Shown one piece after another: positions 31,235 to 43,137 of a stretch of 64,000 bases of DNA. Positions within the stretch are counted from its first letter, which is position 1. Each line of letters starts with the position of its first letter. The notes under the pieces are model-generated. The model was not told the origin of the DNA and ran no database searches. It saw only the letters and a program-made list of their open reading frames with translations. Made by a program: the position numbers and the translations under genes. The stretch is from Proteles cristata cristata (Eukaryota > Chordata > Mammalia > Carnivora > Hyaenidae). The stretch is from positions 530,001-594,000 of the forward strand of contig JAESUZ010003487.1 of NCBI GenBank assembly GCA_017311185.1, given 5' to 3'.

Positions 31235-31830
31235 CACTGGTGGTGTGGGAGTACAACACAGTATTATGGGAACAGGGCAGGTGACATTTGAATGGAATAT
31301 TGAAAGATAAATAGGCTGTCTACCTTTAGTAGGCAGACATGGGGAGAATGGAACGTATTCAAGAAAATAATTGCTAAGTAAGGTACTCTGCTTGAGAAAC
31401 AGTACGGCCAGAACACACAAAGATGAAGGGTGGAGAACAGGGGTGGGGGAGAGTTGTGAATGAAATGGTGGGCGTTATGGCTAAAAAGAAGACTAGGGCC
31501 AAATAATGGAGGGCCTTGTGGGTCAGGCTAACACATCTGGATTTTGCCTTATAGACCACATGAAGCCATCAATGAGAAACGAGTGACACATCACATGTGT
31601 GCTTTAGGACATCACTTTGGCAGTAATGGAGAGGATGCAGCAAAGACAGGGTTATTCGCTGGAAGATAATACAAGAGGTGCCCAAAGACTAGATTCCAGG
31701 GGCAAAATTCAAGATGATAATTTGGCTGTGGGGAGAAAGGGAAGCATGGTCTATACATCAAGTTTATAGGAGATATGGCTTCATGGTCAGTTACTAACAT
31801 GGTAGCTTTGACATGCTTAATCTTTGATAT
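31235..31830 (+). repeat. Ancient mammalian dispersed repeat, 3' portion
   Basis: GGCAGGTGACATTTGAATGGAATATTGAAAG, GAATGGAACGTATTCAAG, GGGCCAAATAATGGAGGGCCTTGTGGGTCAGG, ACACATCTGGATTTTGCCTTATAG, GGACATCACTTTGGCAGTAATGGAGAGGATG follow the common old repeat with GGCCTTGTAGGCCATGKTAAGGAGTTTGGATTTTATCCT...GATCACTCTGGCTGC. Same family as 51865-52830. Name not recalled. Confidence 0.55.
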
Positions 31831-31844
31831 CCCTTCCATCATGT

Positions 31845-32262
31845 CTCCTTTCCTGGGTTCTGGGGGTGCTCGATGCTGCTTTGGGAATTTCTGGGGCTAG
31901 GTCAGTGGAAGCTTTGCAGCTCCCAGCTGGGCCTCTAGGAAGCTAGGACTGCCATATATAAAAAGTCTGACTATCTACTGGAGAGATCACATGGAAATAC
32001 CCACAGACTACATGGGGAAGGAAAGAATCCCCAATGAGCTCGGCCTTCCAGCTGTTCCCAGGCAGGCGTCAGGCTTGTGAACTAAGACCAGCCAGCTGCC
32101 AGCTGGATTCCATCAGCTGGCCTCAGATGATGGTGCCTGATGCTACAGAACTGCCAGGCGATGGCTCTGCCTGAATTCCCAGTATGTAAAACTGTGAGTC
32201 AGAGTAAAATAGTTATTGCCGAAGCCACTACATTTTAGGGTCGTTTGGGAAAGAGAACTGGA
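31845..32262 (+). mobile_element. Old MaLR-like LTR relic
   Basis: TAAAAAGTCTGACTATCTACTGGAGAGATCACATGG, GCTCGGCCTTCCAGCTGTTCCCAGGCAGGCGTCAGGC, CAGTATGTAAAACTGTGAGTCAGAGTAAAATAGTTATTG and a final GAGAACTGGAAC are in the order seen in MLT-class LTRs. Diverged; limits approximate. Confidence 0.5.
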
Positions 32263-33420
32263 ACCCCCCAGTAAAATGAGGCGGCATGATTCATTTAGGC
32301 TCACACAGATGTTCTGAAAAGCTAAATGAACAAATATTGATGAGGGTGACAGAAGTTAACGTAATTTAAAACGCACTTTTATCCCATGATTAAAATTTGG
32401 TAGGGTAGCAAAATATTCTAGTGGCGATTCAGTAGTGGGGGGAAATGACTTACTGTGCTAATGCAACCCAAAGGAAGGGGAGAAATTTGGACAAATTGAG
32501 GCATCCTCCCCAAATTTAGTCTGGTACAATCATGACAGACCACTTAGTTACCGATCCAGATGTTCTGAAATTAAATGCCAAGGTTCATTCTCTCTTAATA
32601 GTTTTAAAAATGACTGGAGCTGCCTAATATCAGTTATTAGTACCAAGAATAGAGCTTCTAAGCTAAATAGAACACTCTGCATTTCAGGAATGATAACAAA
32701 GCTTTCCCAGGGCTTCTGCCCACACACACAGAGTGAACAGAAATAGAGCTTGTCTGGAAAAACACAAGACTTCAACTATTTGATTGCTGACCAGACTTGA
32801 GCTGCAGTTCTGAGGAGTTACAATATATCTGCAAATGTATGCATGCCTCTGAAGCTTTCAGTTCATGATTTCTTGTCCTCATTAGTGGCCTGCCAACACC
32901 ATTTAGGGCTGTCCAAATAGCGCTCCAGTGATACTCTCCACAAATTGTTTTTGTGTTAGACTGTCCTGTACTGAATTGGCATTTCAAGCTACCCAAGTCA
33001 AGAAACCACATCGGCATCTATTTCAAGAGTTAAGACTTACCTTGCTAGGGCAACAGTCCCATTTCCAGTATTCAGTAGCCTGCCTGCCTAATTGCCCCTT
33101 CAGTCCTTAACAGTGGAAGTGAAGTGATGAAGTTACGATGAGTCAAATCACTATCCAGTAGTGGATGCAAGATTTAACGTTCGACTCCACACAAAAATAG
33201 TCGGATGTTTAACCTACAGAAGTGTAATTTGTCATGTAGAGATCACTACTCGTAAGAAGCCAATAAAGTTCAGAACCAGAACTTTCTATGTTACTGCTTG
33301 ATGAAAAGTCTGTGGCTCTAATTCAGCTTCTTTTTCCAAACTCATGGCTCACAATCCTCCCTCTGCTCTATCGTAGGAAGTAAACTGCCAACTGATAGAG
33401 GTCTAATGATAGTATTCCCG
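32263..33420. other. Unassigned DNA
   Basis: No repeat recognised. Small minus frames at 32548-33017 lack homology. Confidence 0.35.
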
Positions 33421-33432
33421 CTGGAATTTTTT

Positions 33433-33650
33433 AAAAGTATTTTTCTAAAAAACATTTATTTATTTTGAGAGAGATAAGAGTGTAAGCAGGGGAGAAGCAG
33501 AGAGAGAGGGAGACACAGAATCTGAAGCAGGCTCCAGGCTCTGAGCTAGCTGTAAGCACAGAGCCTGATGCGGAGCTCAAACCCATGAACTGAGAGATTA
33601 TGACCTGAACCAAAGTCAGATGCTTAACCGACTGAGCCACCCAGGCGCCC
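33433..33650 (-). mobile_element. Felid CAN SINE
   Basis: AACATTTATTTATTTTGAGAGAG, GGCTCCAGGCTCTGAGCTAGC, decayed B box GAGCTCAAACCC, ACTGAGCCACCCAGGCGCCCC head. Exact target duplication CTGGAATTTTTT at 33421-33432 and 33651-33662; the right copy runs into a T16 stretch. Confidence 0.97.
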
Positions 33651-33662
33651 CTGGAATTTTTT

Positions 33663-34591
33663 TTTTTTTTTAATGGATTGTGTACTAACAACTTGATTAA
33701 TACAATTTTATCTCTGGAATTATTTTGTGGGAAAAAAAATGCTGATTATCATGGATAATCCCTTGCTGGCAACGATAAAAACACAATTACAATTTGTGTA
33801 ATTGACACAAATGGTGAAATTCAATTCCTTGTGACTAAAACATATTATCCAGTTATTTTTTAATGTATTTATGAGTTGGGACTCACTGGCTGGCAAAGTT
33901 GGGGATAAATTCTAGAACCATGGGTCCAGGATAACTTCATATTCTCATATGAGGCCAGAACAAATAATTTTAACCATATCATTAGGGCTGAAGTCTACCC
34001 TTCTGTACAATAAACTAAACTTATATCTCTTCCAAACAATGATTTGGTGAAGAAAACAGTGTACTCTGTGTTAAGTTGAACTTTCAAGAAGCTGGGACAG
34101 ACTTGAATCAAGACTGAAAGGCCAATTCCTATATTGCCTGGCTAAAGACACTTTCACCGAGTAACTATATTTTTGCTTTTACAAAATGTTCTCAAAAATT
34201 TATGGTGCCCTGATAACCCATTGATGCTTTAACTAAAAAACAAATGAAAAAAAAAAAACCCTCAAAAACTGTCTATAGATGCTAGGCTTCTTCTGTTTTT
34301 TACACAGGGGCTTGATCTTTTCCTTATAAAAAGGAAAACACATCAGCTTCAGGCGATGTGAAATGGAAAGAAGTTGGCTGCATACAGTGCTTCTGCGATG
34401 CTGGGCCAAGAGCACAATCAATAACATCAAACAGAAAGTCCTTAGGAGGCAAACCACACGCTGATCTGGGCATCGCATTTTGACATCATGAATATGATAT
34501 TTGGAAAATTCCAAAAAGCAGGCACAGCTAATGCCAATGGCAGTTGCACACGATTTTGTTAGTTCCACAGAGAAAATAAGATATAATACTT
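33663..34591. other. Unassigned AT-rich DNA
   Basis: A12 run at 34247-34258. The 111-codon minus frame 34233-34568 starts in ordinary sequence and ends in that homopolymer; not a credible gene. Confidence 0.35.
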
Positions 34592-34604
34592 TGTGCTGCT
34601 TTTA

Positions 34605-34826
34605 TTTTTTTATTTTTATTTTTTAAATTTATTTCTAGGAGAGAGAGAGAGAGAGCGTGAGCAGGGGAGGGTCAGAGAGAGAGGGAGACACAGACTCTGA
34701 AATAGGCTCCAGGCTCTGAGCTGGCAGTCAGCACAGAGCCCGACGCGGGGCTTGAACCCACCAACCGTGAGATCATGACCTAAGCAAAAGTCGGACGCTC
34801 AACCGACTAAGCCACCCAGGTGCCCC
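34605..34826 (-). mobile_element. Young felid CAN SINE
   Basis: Exact 13-bp target duplication TGTGCTGCTTTTA at 34592-34604 and 34827-34839. CTAGGAGAGAGAGAG, GAGCAGGGGAGGGTCAGAG, GGCAGTCAGCACAGAGCCCGACGCGGGG and GACCTAAGCAAAAGTCGGACGC carry the younger subfamily marks. Confidence 0.98.
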
Positions 34827-35012
34827 TGTGCTGCTTTTAATAAGCTGTTCCTCGAACCACTTCCTTACCTTTATTAATACAGTATACAGAACACAAAGCA
34901 AAATGCTGCTGCAAATCCTCTTTGAAAGTAGGTAAATGTAAGGGACAAATGGAATGGAATTTCTTGAAAATTCTGATCAATGATTTTGAGGCAACTTTAT
35001 AAAATAACAAAG

Positions 35013-35290
35013 GTTAATATGTCTTCAGTGCTTCCTGTGTGCCATGCACTTCAAAGCACCTTATGTGTAATATTTCATTTAAACTCCACAGCCTACAAAT
35101 GAGATGCTAAAACCATCTCATTTATCATCTGCAGAGACAAAGGCCAGAGCGGTTAGATAGCCTGTTACAGCTGTGGAGAACGAGGCGCAGAGCAGTTCGG
35201 CGACTTCTTGAACGAAATCATGAAAGCAATAAATGGCAGAGCCAAGATTTAAATCAAGGATTCCAGTGCCAGATTCTACTGTTACCACCT
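35013..35290 (-). repeat. MIR, reverse, with internal expansion
   Basis: CTTCCTGTGTGCCATGCACTTCAAAGCACCTTATGTG, AACTCCACAGCCTACAAATGAG, GGAGAACGAGGCGCAGAGCAG, AATAAATGGCAGAGCCAAGATTTAAATC. Longer than a usual MIR; about 60 extra bases lie between the two halves (35105-35165). Confidence 0.65.
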
Positions 35291-35339
35291 CAGTATACAG
35301 TCTTTCCATGTTAGACAGAACCTTACCATGAAGAAAATC

Positions 35340-35545
35340 TGAGTTCAACCTCCAGCTAAGCCATTTTTACTGGCTTCATGACATTTAAGGAAATCTTTTA
35401 TTTGCCCTTAACTTCAGTATCTTAACTGCAAATTTGGAAGAACAACCCCTACTTTACAGCGTTGCTGTAAGGATTATGCAAGCATATACGTAAAGCACAG
35501 AGGACAGCGCCCAGCACACGGAAGATGCTGAATAATTAATTTTTC
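35340..35545 (+). repeat. MIR
   Basis: Beginning GAGTTCAACCTCCAGCTAAGCC, then AACTTCAGTATCTTAACTGCAAA, ACAACCCCTACTTTACAGCGTTGCTGTAAGGATT and CAGCGCCCAGCACACGGAAGATGCTGAATAATT. Sense MIR lying back-to-back with the reverse copy at 35013. Confidence 0.7.
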
Positions 35546-35569
35546 CTTGACCACTTTCCTTGTATTTAT

Positions 35570-36160
35570 TTTTAGTTCATTCCTTCAAAATACATGGAAT
35601 GTTTCCTTTGTGCACCCATTGTGCCAAACAATGGAAATTCAGTAGTGAATAAGGGAGACGTATGTCGTGTTCTTGAGACAAGGAGTCAGGAAAATTTTTC
35701 TGTAAAAACCCTAAACAGTAAATATTTTTGGTTTGATAGGACATAACAGTATCTGTCTCAACGACTCAACTCTGCCAGTATAAAAAGAGCCATAGAAATA
35801 AGCATGGCCGTGTTCCAATAAAGTTTTATTTACAAAAACAGGCAGGAACTAGATTTGGTCCATTGACCAACCCCTGATCACCAATCCCTGAAACAAGCCA
35901 TTACAACATAATGTGAAATGAGCTGGATACAGGGCATACAGGATGTTATGGGAACCCAACATGGCAGGGCCACTTTGCTCATTCTAGGAGGATCAGTGAC
36001 ATCTCAGAGCTAGTGACATATGAGGTTATAATCGAAGCATGAGTAGAAATTACCAAGAAGGACTTCAGGAAAAAAAAAAAACAAAACAGAAGCCCCAGAA
36101 ACAAGAGATATACAAGATGCATTTGAGGTGAAGATTTTCAATGCCTGGAAGAGAGCAGGA
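35570..36160 (+). repeat. Ancient mammalian dispersed repeat, split by a MITE
   Basis: Left part CATGGAATGTTTCCTTTGTGCACCCATTGTGCC AAACAATGG...; right part from 35877 with AACATAATGTGAAATGAGC, GGCAGGGCCACTTTGCTCATTC and ATGAGTAGAAATTACCAAGAAGG. Order agrees with the family at 15820 and 51865; the hAT MITE at 35679-35876 sits in it. Confidence 0.4.
35679..35876 (+). mobile_element. hAT-type MITE (MER58/Arthur-like)
   Basis: CAAGGAGTCAGGAAAATTTTTCTGTAAA start, AGTAAATATTTTTGGTTTGATAGG, GACTCAACTCTGCCAGTATAAA, GTTCCAATAAAGTTTTATTTACAAAAACAGGC and CATTGACCAACCCCTG end, the expected inverted tip. Same family as 1379 and 53094. No 8-bp duplication can be read. Confidence 0.8.
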
Positions 36161-36833
36161 AATGATGGTGTGCAGCGCAAGACAGGGCTAGTCCCGGATG
36201 CGCTCTGTGAATGAGTTTCGAGTTGATGCTAATGGGAAGAGCTTGCTGTTTTATCCCAAACACTGACCGGATCAGACTGTGGTCCTGTCTGTGAAACAGC
36301 AACACCCTCAGGGTTCGCTGACCTAACAACAATTCCCTTCCACTAAATGGTCCCAGGTTGCTGAGCTCTTTGTTCTTGTACCAGGTTTTCAGAGCTTCTC
36401 TGTCTCCACTTGTCCAGTTCTTTGTCAACCATCGCTTCTGACTACTGTGAGTACACCGAGGAAAATTTTCTCATCCTATTTGCCACTTCTAGTCTGTTAT
36501 AATATTTCAAGCCATTTGTTCAAATACTTTAATTTTTGTATTTAAAAAAGAGGAAGTAAATAGGCTAACGGAACTTTCATAATTAACATGAAAGACAGGG
36601 ATGGAGGGCTCGGTCACTACCTGTGTTTCCTTAGTGGGAACTGCTGAGTCAATGATCCCCAGGTAAAGAAAAGTGCTACCATATGCAGAGCATTTAGCTT
36701 GCTGGAATGTGTATGCTTTTCTACTGACACATTTGTCTAGAAATTTAGGTCATTACCGAAAGAAAAGTCTAGGCTACAGCCACCAAACTCAAATACTCTA
36801 CCTTCTTATTTGCATAACTACCAAAATATACTT
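36161..36833. other. Unassigned DNA
   Basis: Nothing recognised. 96-codon minus frame at 36138-36428 shows no domain. Confidence 0.35.
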
Positions 36834-36845
36834 GAAATGCTACTC

Positions 36846-37052
36846 TGGGGTACCTATGTGGCTCAATTGGTTGAGTACCTGACTTTGGCTCAGGTCATGA
36901 TCTCATGGTTCATAGGTTCAAGCCCTGCATCCGACCCTCTGCTGTCAGCATAGAGCCTGATTCAGATCCTCTGTTCTCCTCTCTCTCTGCCCCTTCTTCA
37001 CTTGCACTCTCTCTTTCTCAAAAATAAATAAACATTAAAGAAACATAAAATT
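36846..37052 (+). mobile_element. Felid CAN SINE
   Basis: GGGGTACCTATGTGGCTCAATTGG head, GGTCATGATCTCATGG, GGTTCAAGCCCTGC (decayed B box), AAATAAATAAACATTAAAG tail. Probable short target duplication (TACTCTG on each side). Confidence 0.94.
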
Positions 37053-37063
37053 GTTTACTCTGA

Positions 37064-37122
37064 ATACATGTAGTCAACTGTATGTCGATTATATCCCAAT
37101 AAAGCTATTAAAAAAAAAAAAA
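37064..37122 (+). mobile_element. Tiny L1-like 3' tail
   Basis: GTCAACTGTATGTCGATTATATCCCAATAAAGC then A13. This resembles the last 50 bases of an L1MA-type 3' UTR. GAAATGCTAC at 36834-36843 and GAAATGTTAC at 37123-37132 could be its target duplication, with the SINE later landing next to it. Confidence 0.5.
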
Positions 37123-37132
37123 GAAATGTTAC

Positions 37133-37504
37133 CTTTTCTCCTCCCCAAGCCATACCTCCAAGGCTATTTATCAGAAGCCAAAGCATTTTAAAATTTTTTT
37201 CTGCCTGATTTGATTTCATTTGAAAAAGAATATTGTCTGTCATCTGCACTGGAGAATGCGGTAGACATACACTTAAACGGCAGTGGGTAGCACGGATAAC
37301 GGGGAGACCAAACTGCTTTACTTCTTGTGGCAGAGTTAATTTTTCACATTTTTTAAACTGAAAACAACTTATATTTTTAATAATAATGAGCTTGTTTTAT
37401 CTTCTTATTTCTACTTTCAAATTCTTTGAAGGCTATCATAAATATCAGTGGAGCTGGCTCATAAGAAATATCAAGATGAGGTGTATCTTAGATCAGCATT
37501 TCCT
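37133..37504. other. Unassigned AT-rich DNA
   Basis: Nothing recognised. Confidence 0.35.
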
Positions 37505-37620
37505 CAGACTATAAATTCCTTGAAATCAAGACTGACTTTTCTCATCTTTCCATCCCCTACAGTATTCAGCATAATGTCTTACTCCGTTAATTACTGTTGA
37601 GTAGAGAAAAGCAAAATACC
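37505..37620 (+). repeat. L2 3' end
   Basis: ACTATAAATTCCTTGAAATCAAGACTGAC, TTTCCATCCCCTACAGTATTCAGCATAATGTC and ATTACTGTTGAG follow the L2 3' end. Confidence 0.6.
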
Positions 37621-38725
37621 CTTCACTGAAACTTACTATAACATTCTACACAGAGATTTTCTATCTTCTTCAATCTAAAAATTTTTTAAAAAATGAACAA
37701 GTTTCCATTTGCTTCCTATGAGCCCAATAAACAGAGCAAAGCCATTTGGCAGACTGTAGCTCATTCCATCTTTATGAAATGAACCATAACCCAGCAGATT
37801 CAATCATTTTAGATGCCATGATAATGGTCTTCACAATTGATCACCACATAACCAATTCAGCCATGGCAAAGATTATGGCTCCAGATTAGGAAGGGGTTAT
37901 TACAAATTCACTCCCGCGAACCCAGTTTGGACACCATCTCCTGAAGGATCATTAAGATGAGAAAGTTGTCAGAGCACAGTCCTGACTTCACATCCGGTTC
38001 TCAACTATGCTGGGGCTGTCCAGGAAGTAACAGAAAAAGGAAAGGAAAGCAGTTTCCCTCCTTTTCCTAACACATACCTCAGAACTGACATATTCTGTAA
38101 AAGCCTAGATTTTCTCCCACTGAATTTTTGACGTCTTTCCTTTTAGTCACTAAAGATCCCAAAGCCTGTTTCTTTTGCCTTTTCCATAGCCAAAGAGGAA
38201 GATCTTACACATCGTCAAGTAGTGTGCCTGTATTTCCCGAAACAAAAATCAGTTTACCTTGAGAACACAAAGAATTTAATGAAACGGTTTCCATAAGTCA
38301 TATTTCTTTTATAGTATTTTGCATCTTTCCACACAGATATTTCGGGCTCAGCATATCTTTCTAAATGTAAATATTATACAAACTTTAAAAGATGTCTATA
38401 AACAGCCCCGAACACTAATTATAGTAGTTGTTATTTTTTAAATTTAAATTATAACCACCAACTACCCAGCATGCCAAATATTCAATGTAATCAAAGAAAA
38501 CTTCTTTATACATGTTCTCTTCTCTTACGACAACTCTACAAAAGAAGCCTAAAATAAAAGTCTATAAATTTCAAAGTAGCTCAAATTCAAAAACTCTTTT
38601 ATTTATTTTTATCCCCTCACATTCTCTTATAGATGCTTATACCTACACAAACACAAACGTACATTTTCCCTTAAGGATATAGGACAAAAATGACCTGTAT
38701 GAGTATTTTGGGTTTTGCCTCAGTA
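37621..38725. other. Unassigned AT-rich DNA
   Basis: About 1.1 kb, no repeat recognised. Confidence 0.35.
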
Positions 38726-39078
38726 TGTTAGGTTATGCTGCTATAACAAAACAAAACAAAACCAGAACACCAAAATCTCCAGAAGCTTAATACACAAAAG
38801 TCTCTTTCTCATTCACATGGCATGGGACTAACTAATGGACTTTCAACGTGTTCCACTCAACAGTCACCGAGAGCCTGGCTGATGGAAGACCCATCTCTAT
38901 CCACACTTCCATATTTAACAAGACAGGAAAAAAGAAATGGGCAATCTAAACACTGAATCATAAAATGTCTGCCCAGAAGTGACATCCATTTTAAAGATCA
39001 CATTTCATTGGCCAATGCAGGTCATCTAGCCATGGCACCTGAAAGACGTATTTGTGAACATCCCTAATGACAACCACA
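38726..39078 (-). mobile_element. Ancient LTR relic, MaLR/ERVL-like
   Basis: TGTTAGGTTATGCTGCTATAAC start, CACCAAAATCTCCAGAAGCTTAATAC, GAGCCTGGCTGATGGAAG, TCTGCCCAGAAGTGACATCC, CACATTTCATTGGCCAATGCAGGTCATCTAGCC, GTGAACATCCCTAATGACAACCACA end. TG...CA limits are intact. Which strand is sense follows from the family's usual 3' end and is less sure. Confidence 0.55.
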
Positions 39079-39154
39079 ATTTGAGACAGAACTTGCATCC
39101 AGAAATGAACCACTTATACTTAATTTATATCCTAAATTATATTACATATACTAA

Positions 39155-39155
<1 letters not shown>

Positions 39156-39204
<49 letters not shown>
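39156..39204. repeat. (CA)n microsatellite
   Basis: 49 bases of perfect CA alternation followed by GTGTGT at 39205-39210. Confidence 0.98.
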
Positions 39205-39207
<3 letters not shown>

Positions 39208-41244
39208 TGTAATATTAGTTTAGTTTATGAAAAAGAAAAGCCATTCTCAAATTCAGCATCAATGCAAGCACTCATTCTACTGTACTTAAGTGTATTTTTC
39301 TCTCTTGTAGAGTGAAGAAGAAAATCACAAAGTCATTCTTAACCCAAGTATGCATATCATAATTTCCTTACCATGAAACTAAGAGAAAAGACAACTTTTG
39401 GGTAAAATTACAAATCAGAAGGTTTCTATGTATCAGAGCATGAAGCAGATGAATAATCCATTGAATCTTTTCATTTTGGCTCACTAGAGCCTAAATATAT
39501 CCAGTACTTGAGCAGATGGACATAGCATAATTCAATAATAATGTGAATCTCTAAAGCCAAAATGTAAATTTCTTATGCTTTAAGTTTTAGATGTATACTT
39601 TGATGTAGCTAAATATTCATTTCAAGAGATTATCTAGCTCTTAGTTACATAAGCTTATATAAGATTATTCTCAGTGATACTATTCTTATAATTCAAAAGG
39701 CTAACATTATAATAGGAAAAGCTTTACATAAAATAATAACCAAAATAATTTTATCTCACCAAGCAGCTACTGAGTATCTACTAAGCCCCATGCTACCTAC
39801 AAGGGATCCAAAGTTGAATGAAATAGGAGTATAATATTCAATCCTTTGATAATCTGGTCTGATTACCATACAGTGAATTTTTTCCATTATGCATAAGAAT
39901 CTTATCTTTCTTGCATCCCCTCTTAAAAGCTTGTGATTTCATAACTATGTAGATAGGATAATTTGAGGAGGAGAAGGAATTGGATTAAGAAATCAAAATA
40001 TAACTCCTGACTTTTCTCTTTACTGATGACCAAATATATTATAGGATTCTATAATTTTGCCATTAAGATTACTATAGTAAATAACATCTGTTCACATAAG
40101 TAGATAGCATATTTAATTTCTATTACATTTCTGAGTAACCTTCAAAAGAAGCTTATTCTATGTTCCCATCACCTTCCAGCTCTCCTCCTGACTATCAAGA
40201 TATTTTTGGTTGACTTATATACTTGAAAAGAAATATTTTGGTTCCCAAACCACTAATAACCCATTGGATGACCTGAAAGAGGTAGATCAGTAGAAATCTG
40301 TGCTTATGGGAGTCATTGGATCTGAAGCTATCCAGAGCTTTCAGGTACCTGTGAAGATTCTGAATGCCTATGAAATAGCTCAACAATATAAAGTGTCTCA
40401 GCACTGGGAAAGTACACTTAGGAAGTACTATGGTTAGAAGAGATTTTCAAAGAAATTAACTGGAAAGAGCTGACTGAAGAAAAGGTGCTTCCAAGCGAAA
40501 AGGGCAAAAGACTTATCTAAAAGTTGAGTGACACATTTTCATTTTTACCGTTCCCAAGATGTGATGCATACCTACAAAAGGTTCTTTTGTAGAGGAACAT
40601 ACCTCTTCCTTTTCTTTATGAGTCATTGGTCAAGCACCATAAATTTAAATTATAAACAAGGGTTTTAGTTACCATAATTAAAAGAAAGAGCAGTAGCTCC
40701 CTAGCTACACTATGCCCGGCTGCAATTCTTAACTTTTCTTTTTGTTTTCACTTGAGTGTGCAGTGAAAAATACACGTCCTGAGAAACTGAACGAAGATGA
40801 AATCTCAGGGTCTTTTCCTGGTCCTAACGCTCACAGGAAATGGGAACGTGCCGTATCTAGGACTCGGTGTGATGCATTTTTCTTGTGTTCACAGCGTATG
40901 GTTCACTTCAATTAAGCGTTTTAAAAAAATTAAATGCTAGTATTACCTCTTGCAAACTGCAAGAGAAATGCTACAAGATGTAAAAAGAATCATTTGACCC
41001 AAATCAACCTGAAGTGTCACCTTATTCCAGTCCTTGCTGCACTAACATGAAAGCTCATTATGCTCTGGAATAAATTTATTTCTGAAACGGTTCATATTTC
41101 ACGGGCCATGTGGCATGTATGTCATATGATATGCTGGTTACCATGGTGAAAAATGAGCTTTTCTTTTAAAAGAAGTAACTTTGCCCTTTTGCTCAGTGGT
41201 ATTAGCTCTATTCTGAATCCAATGTTCTTTCAGAGAAGAGGTAA

Positions 41245-41281
<37 letters not shown>

Positions 41282-42604
41282 GCAGCACCAGAGAAATGAG
41301 GGCCACCTCAGGAAGACACCTCCATTCTTACATTGCTTTTGGATGCTTAGTGAAACTCAAATTACAAAGCACACAGCGTGTGTGTATATGTTAACTGTCT
41401 CACATGGTACTTAAAAAGGAGATAATTCTGAGGTGATTAAATTACCTATAGTTAAAGTTGCTATAAAATTTTGAAGAGTAAAACGGATGACTCTCGGTGT
41501 TTATGGCCCCACATGGAACTGAACTCAGGGATTCTCAGTTCTATCACTCAAAACACCTCCTCTGAGAAACATCATTTTGTGTGGTCTCATTTACTATATT
41601 GAGATGAAATTCATGGATAATTTAACGTACCTACATACTCACTTTTTTAAAAAAATCATTATCAGAACCCAACTGCAGTATAAAAGAGATAAAAGGAAAC
41701 GGGTTTATAATAGAGTAATCTGTATTTTGATAATGTAAATTCTCAGGTTGGACAGCTGGAACGGAACAGCCATGTGCCTATGATTAGCTGTATAATCACG
41801 ATGAAAGCTGTACAGTGTCTGCAAATGTGTGTTTTTAGTGCCTCAAATACCATGAGCAGTGTGGTACCAATGATGTGATTTCAGGAATGTTGAACGTCTC
41901 CTGTAAAAATCAGAGCAGAGGTAAGTACGCTTGTCTTTAGATGTACATTTCTATTGGGTCCCTGAAAAAAAAAACACTGTTGATTAAAATCGGGTTTATA
42001 AATACATCGCAGTGTTAGGTTCTAGGATCAGATAATTAGACAGGCTTCCCAAATCTATCAATTTTTCCTTGGGTGGGATGGCTTTGTGCACGGCAGAGGC
42101 GGAGGACCCCGCCCCCACGAACTAAGTGCCAACAGCACCACAGTCATTGAGACAACCTCTCCCTACACATATTGTCTCCCTGGGAGAGGAGTCACCCCTA
42201 CTAAGAACCATTGTCCTACTTTATATAGTAAAAAGAAAGTTTATGTTGAAAAGCTAGATATCTACGTTTTTAGAAGTTTCTCCATACCACAAGCTTTGAC
42301 TCAAAGCAGACAACAGACATACAGTCTAAAATTACAAATAAGCCTTCTAAGTGATTCAATTTAATTGATTCATTTGCCATATCCATTCCATACATCCTGA
42401 GGAAGTAGCAATCTACACTCATGCCTTCAGGGGTCACCGAATACTGCTGTGGCCTCAGAGTAATAAACTGTTGGTGCTGACCCTGGTCGACTGCTCAGTT
42501 TAGCTTCGCCTCTTTCTAGTGCTGGGTGTTCTCTCCTGGTTGGTTTTGTTTCTGCATAGTTTTGCACTGCCCCCTGAGTAGAGCAGTGTACTCAGCAAGT
42601 CAGT
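39205..42604. other. 3.4 kb largely repeat-free, AT-rich
   Basis: Nearly free of recognisable repeats, apart from a possible old-repeat scrap at 39770-39830 (TACTGAGTATCTACTAAGCCCCATGC) and an (AAAAC)n tract at 41243-41281. No coding signal; 92-codon frame 42086-42364 is unremarkable. Confidence 0.45.
41243..41281. repeat. (AAAAC)n tract
   Basis: Interrupted AAAAC/AAAAAC units. Confidence 0.95.
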
Positions 42605-42811
42605 ACAGAGAATCTGGAAGCAGGCTATGGGCTCAGACCCAGCTTGGCCACTTAACAGCTCTGTGACTCAGGGCATGTTTCCACCTGTAAATAGGGTGAA
42701 AAAATGCCAGTATCTTTGGTTCGTCGTGCAGATTAAGTGAGCTAATCCATTAAAGTGCTTAGCACAGTACCTAGCATAGAATAGGTGCTCACTGAGTGTT
42801 GGCTGTTATCA
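42605..42811 (+). repeat. MIR, nearly full length
   Basis: CAGACCCAGCTTGGCCACTTAACAGCTCTGTGACTCAGGGC core, CCACCTGTAAATAGGGTG, GCAGATTAAGTGAGCTAATCC and 3' end GTGCTTAGCACAGTACCTAGCATAGAATAGGTGCTCACTGAGTG. The best preserved MIR here. Confidence 0.9.
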
Positions 42812-43137
42812 TGGGTCCCACGGTCCAAGTGAATGGACATGAGTGATATTCAAGAGTCTCATCCCAGACAGTCTCAGATACCTAAGATTGGAAGAAAACT
42901 TAGAAATTTAAAATCATAAGCTCTAGAGTATGTCATTATGAAAATGTATGAGAAAGATAGACATTTCAGGTTTGAAAGATATGCCTGTGTGTCCACGTGC
43001 CAGTTCTGTTTTAATCCAACCACCAGGAAAATAGTTTTTCAGTAAAAGCGTTCCACAAAAATAGTGCACACCAGAGCATAACATTAACCTTTTTCTTATA
43101 TGTGGATGGGTGTCTAAATCTATTCTCTTTTGGGCTG

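Noticed and set aside
34233..34568. 111-codon minus frame near a poly(A)-like run, considered as a processed pseudogene
   Set aside because: The A-run lies at the plus-strand position corresponding to the frame's 3' end as T on the coding strand, no target duplication is seen, and the peptide resembles no known protein.
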